From: Acetobacteraceae bacterium
GTDB lineage: Bacteria > Pseudomonadota > Alphaproteobacteria > Acetobacterales > Acetobacteraceae
DNA length: 32,225 nt
Direction: 5' to 3'
Assembly (NCBI GenBank): GCA_027483125.1
Contig: JAIXVH010000233.1
Span: 1-32,225, forward strand
In this document: positions 15,542-24,053 of the stretch, piece after piece
How positions within the stretch are numbered: the stretch's first letter is position 1
Layout: every line of letters starts with the position of its first letter
Made by a program: the position numbers and the translations under genes
The notes under the pieces: model-generated
Databases searched by the model: none
What the model saw: only the letters and a program-made list of their open reading frames with translations
What the model was told of the DNA's origin: nothing

Positions 15542-18500
15542 CTAGACCTCCTCCACCTGCGCCACGCCGGGCAGCACCTTCATCGCCTGCATCAGCCGCG
15601 GCGAGACGTTCCAGCCGCCGGGCAGCGCCACTTCGATATCAAGCCCGGAACCCAGGCGCGGCACCAGCGCAACCTTGCCCCGCCCACGCCCTTCGCGCGA
15701 GAGGATCGCCTGGATGGGCTGGATCGCGGCCGGACCATCCAGCCACAGGCGGATATTCTGCGCGATGCCGGAGGCGGCGCGGTCCAGCTTGTCCACTTCC
15801 AGCGCGGTCAGTCGCAGCGCGTCGTTTTCGAGCTTGGCCTCGGCGGTGACAACCAGCGCCTGGCCTTCCTCCAGCATGTCGCGGCAACGGTTCAGCACCT
15901 CGGAAAAACATGTGACTTCGAAGCTGCCCGAGGCATCGGACATCGACACCCAGGCCATGCGGCTGCCGGTCTTGGTGTTGCGTTCCTTGCGGCTATTCAC
16001 AGTACCCGCGAGCTTCACGCGGCGCGCACCGGCTTCGGCCACCGCCTTCACATCCACGCTGCGCGTGACACCCAACGCCTTCAGCGCCTTCGCGTACTCA
16101 TCCAGCGGATGCGCGGAGAGGTGAAAACCCACCGCCTCCTGCTCGAAGGCCAGTTTGTCCAGCAGCGGCCAGGGCGGCGTCTCGGGCAGGCGCAGCATGG
16201 GTGGGCCTTGCTCCACCGCACCGAAGAGGTTGACCTGGTTGGTGGCGCGTTCCTCCGCCATGGCCTGGGCGCGGCGGATGACGGCTTCAGCGCCGGCGAC
16301 GGTGGCGGCGCGATTGCTCTCCAGCGTATCGAAGGCGCCGGCCTTGGCGAGCATCTCGATCATCGTCTTGTTGATGCCGCGCGGGTCGGCGCGTTCAGCG
16401 AAATCGGCGATGGAGGCGAAGGGCTTGTGTCGCGCGCGCACCAGGTCCTGCATGGCGGCCATGCCCACGCGTTTCACCGCGGCCAGCGCGAAGCGGATGG
16501 CGCCATCCTCGATCGTGAACTCCGCGGCGCTGCGGTTGATGTCGGGCGGCAGGATCTTGATGCCCAGCCGCGACGCCTCCTGCATATGCAGCGCGAGCTT
16601 GTCGGTATTGCCCATGTCCAGCGTCATGGAGGCCGCCAGGAAGGCAACCGTGTGGTTCGCCTTCAGCCAGGCGGTCTGGTAGCTGACCAGCGCATAGGCC
16701 GCCGCGTGGGACTTGTTGAAACCATATTCGGCGAAGCGCTGCATCAGGTCGAACACCTCGCCGGCCTTGGCCTCGGGCACGCCATTCTTCACGGCACCTT
16801 CAGTGAAGGCGGCGCGCTGGCGCTCCATCTCCTTCATGTCCTTCTTGCCCATCGCGCGGCGCAGCAGGTCGGCACCGCCGAGCGAGAAGCCGGCCATCAC
16901 CTGCGCGATCTGCATGACCTGTTCCTGGTAGACCATGATGCCGTAGGTCTCCTCCAGGATCGCATGGATGGAGGGGTGCGGGCTGTCCCATTTCTCGCCG
17001 TGCTTGCGCTGGCAATAGGCGGGGATATTGGCCATCGGGCCAGGCCGATACAGCGAGACGGCGGCGATCAGATCCTCGAGCCGGTCGGGCCGCATCGCGC
17101 GCAGGCAGTCGCGCATGCCCTGCCCTTCGAACTGGAACACGCCCGAGGCATCGCCGCGCGCCAGCATCGCATAGGTCTTGGCGTCATCGAGCGGGATGGC
17201 GCTGATATCCACCGGCGTGCCTTGCGCCGCCAGCAGGGCGAGTGCGCGCTCGATCACCGTCAATGTCTTCAGGCCCAGGAAGTCGAACTTCACCAGGCTC
17301 GCCTGCTCGACATACTTCATCGAGTATTGCGTGATCAGGTCCGGGCTGCGCGGGTCGCGATAGAGCGGCACGATGTCGATCAGCGGCGCGCGCCCGATCA
17401 CCACGCCGGCAGCATGCGTGCTGGCGTTGCGGTACAGCCCTTCGACCTGCTGCGCGATGTCGAGCAGGCGCGCCACAGTCTCATCGCCCGCTGCCATCTC
17501 CTGCAAACGCGTCTCGCCGGCGATGGCGTCCTTCAGCGCCACGGGCTTGGCCGGGTTGAAGGGGATCAACGAGGCGATGCGGTCCACCTGGCCGTAGGGC
17601 ATGCCCAGCACGCGCCCCACATCGCGCACCGCCGCCTTGGCCTGCAACTTGCCGAAGGTGATGATCTGCGCGACGCGCTCCTGCCCGTATTCGCGGCGCA
17701 CATAATCGATCACCTCATCGCGCCGGTCCTGGCAGAAATCGATGTCGAAGTCTGGCATGGAGACACGTTCGGGATTCAGGAACCGCTCGAACAGCAGGCC
17801 GAAGCGGATGGGGTCCAGATCGGTGATTTCCAGCGCCCAGGCGGCCAGCGAACCCGCCCCCGAACCGCGGCCCGGCCCCACCGGAATACCCTGGCGCTTC
17901 GCCCATTGGATGAAGTCGGCCACGATCAGGAAGTAGCCTGAGAAGCCCATCTTCTCGATCACCGACAGCTCGTAATCCAGCCGCTTGCGATACTCCTCCA
18001 CCGGCGCAAACAGCGTGCCGGAGAGCCGCTTCTCCAGCCCCGCGCGCGCCATGTCGCCCACGAATTCGGCTTCCGTTCGGCCTTCGGGGACCTTGGGGCA
18101 GATGGGCAGTGCGGGCTTCTTCACCTCGGTCATCACCGCGCACATGCGCGCGATCGCCAGCGTGTTGTCGCAGGCATCGGGCAGGTCGTGGAACAGGGCA
18201 CGCATCGCATCGGCGGGCTTGAACCAGTGCTCCTGCGTGACGCGCCGGCGGTCGGGCTCGGCCATCGTGCGGCTTTCGGCGATGCAGAGCAGCGCGTCAT
18301 GCGCTTCGTGCATTGCCTGCTTGGCGAAATACACGTCGTTCGCGGCGACAATCGGTAGCGCCAATTCGTCGGCGAGCGCGAGTTGGCCTGGTTCCGTCGC
18401 GGTATCGCGCTCGGTGCCGTGGCGATGCAGTTCCACGGCAAGGCGGCCGTCAAACGCCTCGCGGAATTCGCGCAGCAAGGCTTCGGCGCGCGGGCGGCGG

Positions 18501-18949
18501 CCTTCCGCCAGCAGGCGCGCCACCGGCCCATGCGTGCCGCCTGTCAACAGGAACAGCCCGCTGCCGTGGCGCGCGATGGCGTCCCATTCCAGCGCGGCGC
18601 GACCCGATGCGTGCTCACCCAGATGCGACAGGCTGACCAGGCGTTGCAGGTTGTCCAACCCTTGCGCATCCATCGCGAGTGCGACCAGCACATCAGGCGG
18701 CAGCCGTGCCGATTCTGCCCGTGCATCCGATGACGCGCGCGACAGCCACAGCTGCGCGCCCATGATCGGCTGCACGCCCTTGGCCGCGCAGCCTTGCGCG
18801 AATTCCAGCGCGCCGAACAGGTTGGCGGTGTCGGTGATGGCCAAGGCCGGCATCGCAGCATCCGCGGCCAGGGCTGCCAGCTTCTCCGCCTTGATCGCGC
18901 CTTCGCTCAGCGAATAGCTCGAATGGCAATGCAGGTGGATGAAGCCCAT
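15542..18949 (-). CDS. dnaE: DNA polymerase III subunit alpha
   Basis: Replicative polymerase catalytic subunit, 1135 residues. Order of parts: N-terminal PHP domain (HLHCHSSYSLSEG), the polymerase palm with catalytic Asp motif PDFDIDFCQDRRDE (about residue 397), the finger region with GPGRGSGAGSLAAWAL, helix-hairpin-helix, and a C-terminal OB fold (AGTVNSRKERNTKTGSRMAW). The PHP segment reads AITDTANLFG where active PHP domains usually have TDH, so the PHP site is likely inactive and proofreading would fall to a separate DnaQ. The track begins at 19030; the conserved N-terminus starts at the ATG at 18949. No imuA/imuB neighbours are present, which favours the replicative enzyme over the mutagenic DnaE2. 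Confidence 0.97.
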   Translation of the reverse strand: MGFIHLHCHSSYSLSEGAIKAEKLAALAADAAMPALAITDTANLFGALEFAQGCAAKGVQPIMGAQLWLSRASSDARAESARLPPDVLVALAMDAQGLDNLQRLVSLSHLGEHASGRAALEWDAIARHGSGLFLLTGGTHGPVARLLAEGRRPRAEALLREFREAFDGRLAVELHRHGTERDTATEPGQLALADELALPIVAANDVYFAKQAMHEAHDALLCIAESRTMAEPDRRRVTQEHWFKPADAMRALFHDLPDACDNTLAIARMCAVMTEVKKPALPICPKVPEGRTEAEFVGDMARAGLEKRLSGTLFAPVEEYRKRLDYELSVIEKMGFSGYFLIVADFIQWAKRQGIPVGPGRGSGAGSLAAWALEITDLDPIRFGLLFERFLNPERVSMPDFDIDFCQDRRDEVIDYVRREYGQERVAQIITFGKLQAKAAVRDVGRVLGMPYGQVDRIASLIPFNPAKPVALKDAIAGETRLQEMAAGDETVARLLDIAQQVEGLYRNASTHAAGVVIGRAPLIDIVPLYRDPRSPDLITQYSMKYVEQASLVKFDFLGLKTLTVIERALALLAAQGTPVDISAIPLDDAKTYAMLARGDASGVFQFEGQGMRDCLRAMRPDRLEDLIAAVSLYRPGPMANIPAYCQRKHGEKWDSPHPSIHAILEETYGIMVYQEQVMQIAQVMAGFSLGGADLLRRAMGKKDMKEMERQRAAFTEGAVKNGVPEAKAGEVFDLMQRFAEYGFNKSHAAAYALVSYQTAWLKANHTVAFLAASMTLDMGNTDKLALHMQEASRLGIKILPPDINRSAAEFTIEDGAIRFALAAVKRVGMAAMQDLVRARHKPFASIADFAERADPRGINKTMIEMLAKAGAFDTLESNRAATVAGAEAVIRRAQAMAEERATNQVNLFGAVEQGPPMLRLPETPPWPLLDKLAFEQEAVGFHLSAHPLDEYAKALKALGVTRSVDVKAVAEAGARRVKLAGTVNSRKERNTKTGSRMAWVSMSDASGSFEVTCFSEVLNRCRDMLEEGQALVVTAEAKLENDALRLTALEVDKLDRAASGIAQNIRLWLDGPAAIQPIQAILSREGRGRGKVALVPRLGSGLDIEVALPGGWNVSPRLMQAMKVLPGVAQVEEV

Positions 18950-19008
18950 GCGCGAATCCGCCCCAGATGATGCGAAGAACTGGGTAGCACAGCCCGCGCG
19001 CCGGCCCC

Positions 19009-19893
19009 ATGCTGGGCGCGATGGTGACAATCCTATGCGGCCTCGGCGCGATGCTGCTCTATTCCGGCAGTTTCGTGGCCACCAAGCATGGCCTGGCCGT
19101 GGGGCTGTCGGGCTTCGATGTGATGATGCTGCGCTATGCGGCGGGCGGTGTGGTCGCGGCGCTGCTGCTGGCGCGCATCGGCCTTGGCGGGCTGTCGGCC
19201 GGGCGCATAGCGGCGCTCGCCGCTCTCGGCGGCGCGCCCTATTTCACGGCGCAGGTGGTGGGTGTGGGCTGGTCCAGCGCCTCGCATGCCGCAGTGCTGA
19301 ACCCGGGCGGGACAGTGGTTTTCGCGACGCTGCTGGGCTGGTTCGTGCTGCGCGACATGCCCGGGCGCGGGGCGCTGGCCGCGCTGCCGCTGCTGCTCGG
19401 CGGGCTTCTGCTCATCTCAGGCGCGTCCTTCGGCGGCACGGCGCTGTGGGGCGATGCGGTGCTGCTGATGAGCGGGATCCAATGGGCGCTGTACGGCACA
19501 CTGCTGCGCCGATGGCATGTGACCGGCCTGCGCGCGGCCTGCATCATCAGCGCCTTCTCGCTGCCCGTGGTGCCGTTGCACGCGGTGCTGGAGGGTTGGC
19601 AGGGCATCGCCGCGCATCCATCGGAGGCGCTGCTGCAGGCACTGTTCCAGGGCATCGCGGTGGGTGTCCTGGCGAATGCGCTCTACTCGCATTGCTACGC
19701 GGTGATGGGGCCTGGACGGGCTGCGATCTTCCCGCCGCTGGTGCCTGTGCTGGGCACATTATTGGCCGCGCTGGTGCTGGCGGAGGCGATCAGCGCCACG
19801 CAGATCGGCGGCATGGCGCTGGTGGTCGGAGGCATGCTGCTGGCGGGGCTGTGGCGCAGCCCCGTTTCGCAGGTCAAACGCCCGTCTGGCTGA
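19009..19893 (+). CDS. EamA/DMT-family transporter
   Basis: A membrane protein of up to 294 residues with about ten hydrophobic helices arranged as two EamA repeats. The first opens with LCGLGAMLLYSGSFVATKHG and the second is around ALYGTLLRRWHVTGL. Members export metabolites such as amino acids; the substrate here is unknown. Two starts are possible, 19009 and the in-frame ATG at 19021, and neither has a clear ribosome-binding site. It is divergent from dnaE (59 bp apart). Its last 20 bases overlap the 3' end of the convergent aldehyde dehydrogenase gene. Confidence 0.85.
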   Translation: MLGAMVTILCGLGAMLLYSGSFVATKHGLAVGLSGFDVMMLRYAAGGVVAALLLARIGLGGLSAGRIAALAALGGAPYFTAQVVGVGWSSASHAAVLNPGGTVVFATLLGWFVLRDMPGRGALAALPLLLGGLLLISGASFGGTALWGDAVLLMSGIQWALYGTLLRRWHVTGLRAACIISAFSLPVVPLHAVLEGWQGIAAHPSEALLQALFQGIAVGVLANALYSHCYAVMGPGRAAIFPPLVPVLGTLLAALVLAEAISATQIGGMALVVGGMLLAGLWRSPVSQVKRPSG

Positions 19894-21313
19894 CGAATTT
19901 GGTGTTCAGATAGGCCTCGATCGCCTCAGAACCGCCCTCGGTGCCATAGCCGCTATCCTTCACGCCGCCGAACGGCACTTCTGGCAGCGCGAGGCCCAGA
20001 TGGTTGATCGTCATCATGCCAACCTCGACGCCCGCGGCCAGCCGCGCAGCCGTCTTGCCGCTGGTGGTGAAGGCGTAGCTGGCCAGGCCATAGGGCAGGC
20101 GATTGGCCTCGCCGACCACTTCCTCGATATCCTTGAAGGGGCGCATGAAGGCGATCGGGCCGAAGGGTTCGTCATTCATGCCCATCAGCTCCGTGGACGC
20201 GCCGGCGACGACGGTGGGCTCGTAGAAATAGCCCTTGTTGCCGATGCGGTTGCCGCCGGTGACGACCTCCGCACCCTTGCCGCGCGCATCGGCCACCATG
20301 GCTTCCAGCACCGGGATCCGCCGCTCATTCGCCAGCGGCCCCATGGTGGTGTCGGCGGCCAGACCATCGCCCACCTTCACCGCGCGCGCGTGGCCCACGA
20401 AGCTGGCGACGAAGCGATCATAGACCTTTTCCTGCACCAGGAATCGCGTCGGGCTGACGCAGACCTGGCCGGCATTGCGGAACTTCGCCATGGCGAGGAT
20501 TTTCGCCGCCGCATCCACATCCGCGTCGTCGAACACCATGGCCGGCGCGTGGCCGCCCAGTTCCATTGTCAGGCGCTTCATGTGCTGGCCGGCGAGTGCC
20601 GCCAGATGCTTGCCGATCACGGTGCTGCCGGTGAAGGTCACCTTCTTCACGATCGGGTGCGGGATCAGGTAGCCGCTGATCTCCGACGGCGTGCCGAAGA
20701 CGATGTTGATGACATCGCCGGGCACGCCCGCATCCAGAAAACACTTCAGCAATTCGACCGGCGAGGCCGGCGTTTCCTCGGGCGGCTTGACGATGACCGA
20801 GCAGCCGGCGGCCAGCGCCATCGACACCTTGCGCACCACCTGGTTGATCGGGAAATTCCACGGCGTGAAGGCCGCGACCACGCCCACCGGCTCCTTGATG
20901 GCGAGCTGGTAGATGCCCTCGGCGCGGGCGGGAATCACCTGGCCATAGGTGCGGCGCGCTTCCTCGGCGAACCAGTCGATGATGTCGCAGCCAGCCATGA
21001 CTTCCATCTTGGCTTCCGCGACCGGCTTGCCCTGCTCCAGCGTCATGATGCGCGCGATGGCGTCGGCGCGGCTGCGCATCAGATCGGCGGCGCGGCGCAT
21101 GACCTTGCCGCGCTCGAAGGGGCTGACCTTGCGCCATTGCGCGAAGCCGCGTTCGGCGGAGGCGAGCGCCGCATCCAGATCGGCGCGGCTGGCATGGGCG
21201 ACTGTGCCTATCACTTCTTCGTTGGATGGGTTCAGCACATCGATGCGGCGGCCGCCTTCCGCATCGCGCCATTGGCCCGCGATGTGCAGGGAAACATTGG
21301 GATATTCGGACAT
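19874..21313 (-). CDS. NAD(P)-dependent succinate-semialdehyde dehydrogenase family protein
   Basis: An aldehyde dehydrogenase of 479 residues in the GabD-like branch. Visible catalytic residues are the Asn in FTPWNFPINQ (N153), the base Glu in MELGGHAP (E251) and the nucleophile Cys in GQVCVSPTRF (C285). The late motif PFGPIAFM is present. The track starts at 21337, but the ATG at 21313 has AAGGAGA about seven bases upstream and begins the conserved N-terminus (MSEYPNVSLHIAGQW). The reaction is oxidation of a semialdehyde to an acid; whether the substrate is succinate semialdehyde or a related compound is not settled here. Its 3' end overlaps the EamA gene by 20 bases. Confidence 0.92.
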   Translation of the reverse strand: MSEYPNVSLHIAGQWRDAEGGRRIDVLNPSNEEVIGTVAHASRADLDAALASAERGFAQWRKVSPFERGKVMRRAADLMRSRADAIARIMTLEQGKPVAEAKMEVMAGCDIIDWFAEEARRTYGQVIPARAEGIYQLAIKEPVGVVAAFTPWNFPINQVVRKVSMALAAGCSVIVKPPEETPASPVELLKCFLDAGVPGDVINIVFGTPSEISGYLIPHPIVKKVTFTGSTVIGKHLAALAGQHMKRLTMELGGHAPAMVFDDADVDAAAKILAMAKFRNAGQVCVSPTRFLVQEKVYDRFVASFVGHARAVKVGDGLAADTTMGPLANERRIPVLEAMVADARGKGAEVVTGGNRIGNKGYFYEPTVVAGASTELMGMNDEPFGPIAFMRPFKDIEEVVGEANRLPYGLASYAFTTSGKTAARLAAGVEVGMMTINHLGLALPEVPFGGVKDSGYGTEGGSEAIEAYLNTKFVSQTGV

Positions 21314-21432
21314 ATGGGCGTCTCCTTCCTTTGGCACGGAAGCATGCCCGAGGGGCGCGGCCGCGCATAGGCTCCCCTCGCGGCGGGCAGCGCAGCCTGG
21401 GCAATATGGCGTGTCAGCAGAGGACCGCGCCC

Positions 21433-22086
21433 ATGCCTGTGAACGTGCGCATCATCGACAGCCGTGTCGGCTATTCCTTCAAGACGCCCAAGCCGCTCGA
21501 TTTCAAGGCGACGCCCAAGACCGACATCGCGCTGCTGTTCGCCGACATCGTCGATGCCCTTCGCAACCAGAAGATCGGGCTGTTGCAGATCCTGGCGCAT
21601 GGGATCTACCGCTCGGACGAGACGGGCAGGCACCGCTTCGGCTTCGGCGTCGAGCTCGGGCAGCAGAACCTCTACGCCAGCAACCTGCGCGACATTCTGG
21701 GACGGCTGGCGGGGCGCTTCGCATCCAGGGAGATGGGCATTGAGCTGCGCGCCTGCGCGGTGGCGCAGAACAACGCGTTCAACGAACCGCAGGGCGATGG
21801 CGGCGTGGCGTGGCGCGTGGGCGATGGCCTGGCATTCTGCCAATCGATGGCCGACATCACCGTGACAGGCGTGCTGGCATCGACCGAGAACCAGACCAAT
21901 CCCTGCGACCCCGTCGCCATGCTGGTAATGGACCGGGCGGTGAGCGATGCGGGCGTCTTGTTTCAGAAGAGCGACGAGGAAATCCGCAACCAGAACTGCG
22001 GCATGGGTGTGTGGGACGGCAATGTCTGGCTGTTCACGCCGGGCAAGGCCGCACGCAATGTCACGGCGCAGTTTCGCGGACGGTAG
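21433..22086 (+). CDS. Unannotated protein with caspase-like (clan CD) His/Cys pattern
   Basis: A 217-residue soluble protein with no signal peptide or membrane helix, and not a family I recognise by name. It shows a hydrophobic strand ending in His-Gly (IGLLQILAHGIY, H56) and about 50 residues later a second hydrophobic strand ending in Ala-Cys (MGIELRACAVA, C108). That is the arrangement of clan CD peptidases (caspases, CHAT, gingipain, DUF4347-like domains). After it comes GDGLAFCQSMADITVTGVLAST, like the fold's following helix and strand, then a Cys-containing tail (NQNCGMGVWDGNVWLF). ATG at 21433 chosen because the upstream track reads through the divergent gene. It could be a DUF4347-type domain or a non-peptidase relative. 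Convergent with lolD (27 bp apart). Confidence 0.75.
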   Translation: MPVNVRIIDSRVGYSFKTPKPLDFKATPKTDIALLFADIVDALRNQKIGLLQILAHGIYRSDETGRHRFGFGVELGQQNLYASNLRDILGRLAGRFASREMGIELRACAVAQNNAFNEPQGDGGVAWRVGDGLAFCQSMADITVTGVLASTENQTNPCDPVAMLVMDRAVSDAGVLFQKSDEEIRNQNCGMGVWDGNVWLFTPGKAARNVTAQFRGR

Positions 22087-22113
22087 CGCAGGCGGCACCG
22101 CTCCGGCCGCCCT

Positions 22114-22800
22114 TCAAAGCGGCGCCGCTTCCACGCGCCCGCCGCGAATGGTCACCGCACGATCCATCCGCGCGGCCAGCGCCGGGTTGTGCGTGGCGAT
22201 CAGCGCCGCGACGCCATGGCCGCGCACCTGTTCCAGCAATTCCTCGAAGACCCGGTCCGAGGTGCCGACATCGAGATTGCCGGTCGGCTCATCGGCCAGC
22301 AGCAGGCGCGGCTTGTTGGCCAAGGCGCGCGCGATGGCGACGCGCTGTTGTTCGCCGCCGGATAGGCGCCCGGGCCGGTGGTCCAGCCGCTCCGTCAGGC
22401 CGAAACGGCCGAGCAGTTCGGCCGCGCGCGCCGCCGCCTGCGCACGCCCCACACCGGCTGCCATCTGCGGCAGGATCACATTCTCGGCCGCGGTGAATTC
22501 CGGCAGCAAATGGTGCGACTGATAGACGAAGCCGATCGAGGAACGGCGCAGCGCGGTGCGCTTGTCATCGCCGAGCGTCCCGGCGGCCTGGCCGGCGATG
22601 AAGACTTCGCCGGAATCGGGCTTTTCCAGCAGGCCGGCCAGATGCAGCAGCGTGGATTTGCCGGTGCCCGAGGGTGCGACCAGCGCCACGATCTCGCCCG
22701 CGCGCAGGGACAGCGAGGCGCCGTCCAGCACGGTCAGCGCGCCGGCCTCGGTGCGGAAACGCCGCACCACATCGCGCAATTCCAGGACCACATCACTCAT
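22114..22800 (-). CDS. lolD: Lipoprotein-releasing system ATP-binding protein LolD
   Basis: A 228-residue ATPase that powers release of outer-membrane lipoproteins from the inner membrane. Walker A is APSGTGKST (Ala in the first position, allowed by the A/G pattern), the signature is [15 protein letters not shown], and Walker B is [12 protein letters not shown], which is typical of the LolD/MacB group. The ATG overlaps the last codons of the LolC gene by eight bases, so translation is probably coupled. Ends 27 bp from the convergent caspase-like gene. Confidence 0.95.
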   Translation of the reverse strand: MSDVVLELRDVVRRFRTEAGALTVLDGASLSLRAGEIVALVAPSGTGKSTLLHLAGLLEKPDSGEVFIAGQAAGTLGDDKRTALRRSSIGFVYQSHHLLPEFTAAENVILPQMAAGVGRAQAAARAAELLGRFGLTERLDHRPGRLSGGEQQRVAIARALANKPRLLLADEPTGNLDVGTSDRVFEELLEQVRGHGVAALIATHNPALAARMDRAVTIRGGRVEAAPL

Positions 22801-24043
22801 TGCGCAGCATCACCACGGGATCGGTGCGCGCCGCGCGCCAGCTGGGATAGATCGTCGCCAGCAGGGACAGCACCAGCCCCATTCCGACGGCCTGCGCAAC
22901 ATCCCAGTAGTCCACCACGGCGGGCAGTTGCGTCAGCCAGTACACCTCCGGACTGAAGAGTTCCGTGCCCGAGAGCGACTGCACGAATTGGCGGATGTCC
23001 TCGATGTAGGTGCAGAACACCATGCCGAGCGCGAAGCCGATCAGCGTGCCCGCGATGCCGACCGAGGCACCCGCCAGCAGGAACACGCGCAGGATCGCGC
23101 CTTGCGTGGCACCCATGGTGCGCAGCACCGCGATGTCGCGCCCCTTGTCCTTCACCAGCATGATCAGGCTGGAGATGATGTTGAAGGCGGCCACGATGAT
23201 GATCAGCGTCAGGATCAGGAACATGACATTGCGCTGAACCTGCACGGCGCCGAAGAAGCTGCTGTTGAGATCCTGCCAATCCAGCACGCGCACGGGTTGC
23301 CCGGCGGCGGCGCGGATGGCGTTGTTCACCTGGCGGACGCGCGTGGGGTCCTGCACGAAGACTTCAATCTGCGAGGCAGTGTCGCCGGTCTGCATATAGG
23401 TTTGCGCGGCGGCCATGGGCAGGAAGACGAAGCCGCTGTCATATTCGTTCATGCCGATCTGGAAGACGGCGACGATGGTGTAGGCACGCAGCCGCGGCAC
23501 CGTGCCGAGCACCGTCGTGCGGCCCTGTGGCGAGACCAAAGTGATCCGGTCACCCAGGCGCAAACCCAGGCGCGCGGCCAGTCTGCTACCGACCACGATG
23601 CTGTCATCGCCGCCGAATTGCGCGAGCGAACCGGCGATGATGTTGTCGGCGATGATGCGCCGGCCGCGCAGGTCATCGGCCGCGATGCCGCGCATGATGC
23701 CGCCCGTGGCGCCGCCGCCTTCCGAGGTGAAGAGGACCTGGCCTTCGACAATGGGTGTAGCACTGGCCACACCAGGGACGGCGCGCACGCGTGCGGCAAG
23801 CGGACCGTAATCGGGAATGTTGCCGCGCTCCTGCGCGTAGACGCCCATATGGCCGTTCAGACCCAGAATGCGGTTGAGCAGTTCCTCGCGAAAGCCGTTC
23901 ATCACAGACATCACGATGATCAGCGTCGCGACACCGAGCGCGATGCCGACCAGCGAGAAGATCGCGATGATCGAGACGAACCGCTCACCCTTGCGGGCGC
24001 GCAGATAGCGGAAGGCGATCATGCGTTCGAAGGCGTTGAACAT
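22793..24043 (-). CDS. lolC: Lipoprotein-releasing ABC permease, LolC/LolE family
   Basis: A 416-residue permease with one N-terminal helix ([20 protein letters not shown]), the [21 protein letters not shown] motif region, a large periplasmic domain and three C-terminal FtsX-type helices. It extracts mature lipoproteins for transfer to LolA. Only one such permease gene accompanies lolD, so it likely works as a homodimer, as in other proteobacteria lacking a LolC/LolE pair. The track starts at 24079, inside proS; I choose the ATG at 24043, ten bases after the proS stop, where the family N-terminus ([14 protein letters not shown]) begins. Confidence 0.94.
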   Translation of the reverse strand: MFNAFERMIAFRYLRARKGERFVSIIAIFSLVGIALGVATLIIVMSVMNGFREELLNRILGLNGHMGVYAQERGNIPDYGPLAARVRAVPGVASATPIVEGQVLFTSEGGGATGGIMRGIAADDLRGRRIIADNIIAGSLAQFGGDDSIVVGSRLAARLGLRLGDRITLVSPQGRTTVLGTVPRLRAYTIVAVFQIGMNEYDSGFVFLPMAAAQTYMQTGDTASQIEVFVQDPTRVRQVNNAIRAAAGQPVRVLDWQDLNSSFFGAVQVQRNVMFLILTLIIIVAAFNIISSLIMLVKDKGRDIAVLRTMGATQGAILRVFLLAGASVGIAGTLIGFALGMVFCTYIEDIRQFVQSLSGTELFSPEVYWLTQLPAVVDYWDVAQAVGMGLVLSLLATIYPSWRAARTDPVVMLRNE

Positions 24044-24053
24044 GGGAAGAGCT

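Noticed and set aside
14882-17941. 1019-residue ORF on the plus strand antisense to dnaE
   Set aside because: Its composition (His/Arg/Gln/Gly-rich, no domains) is that of a mirror frame in GC-rich coding DNA, and the opposite strand encodes an unmistakable DnaE.
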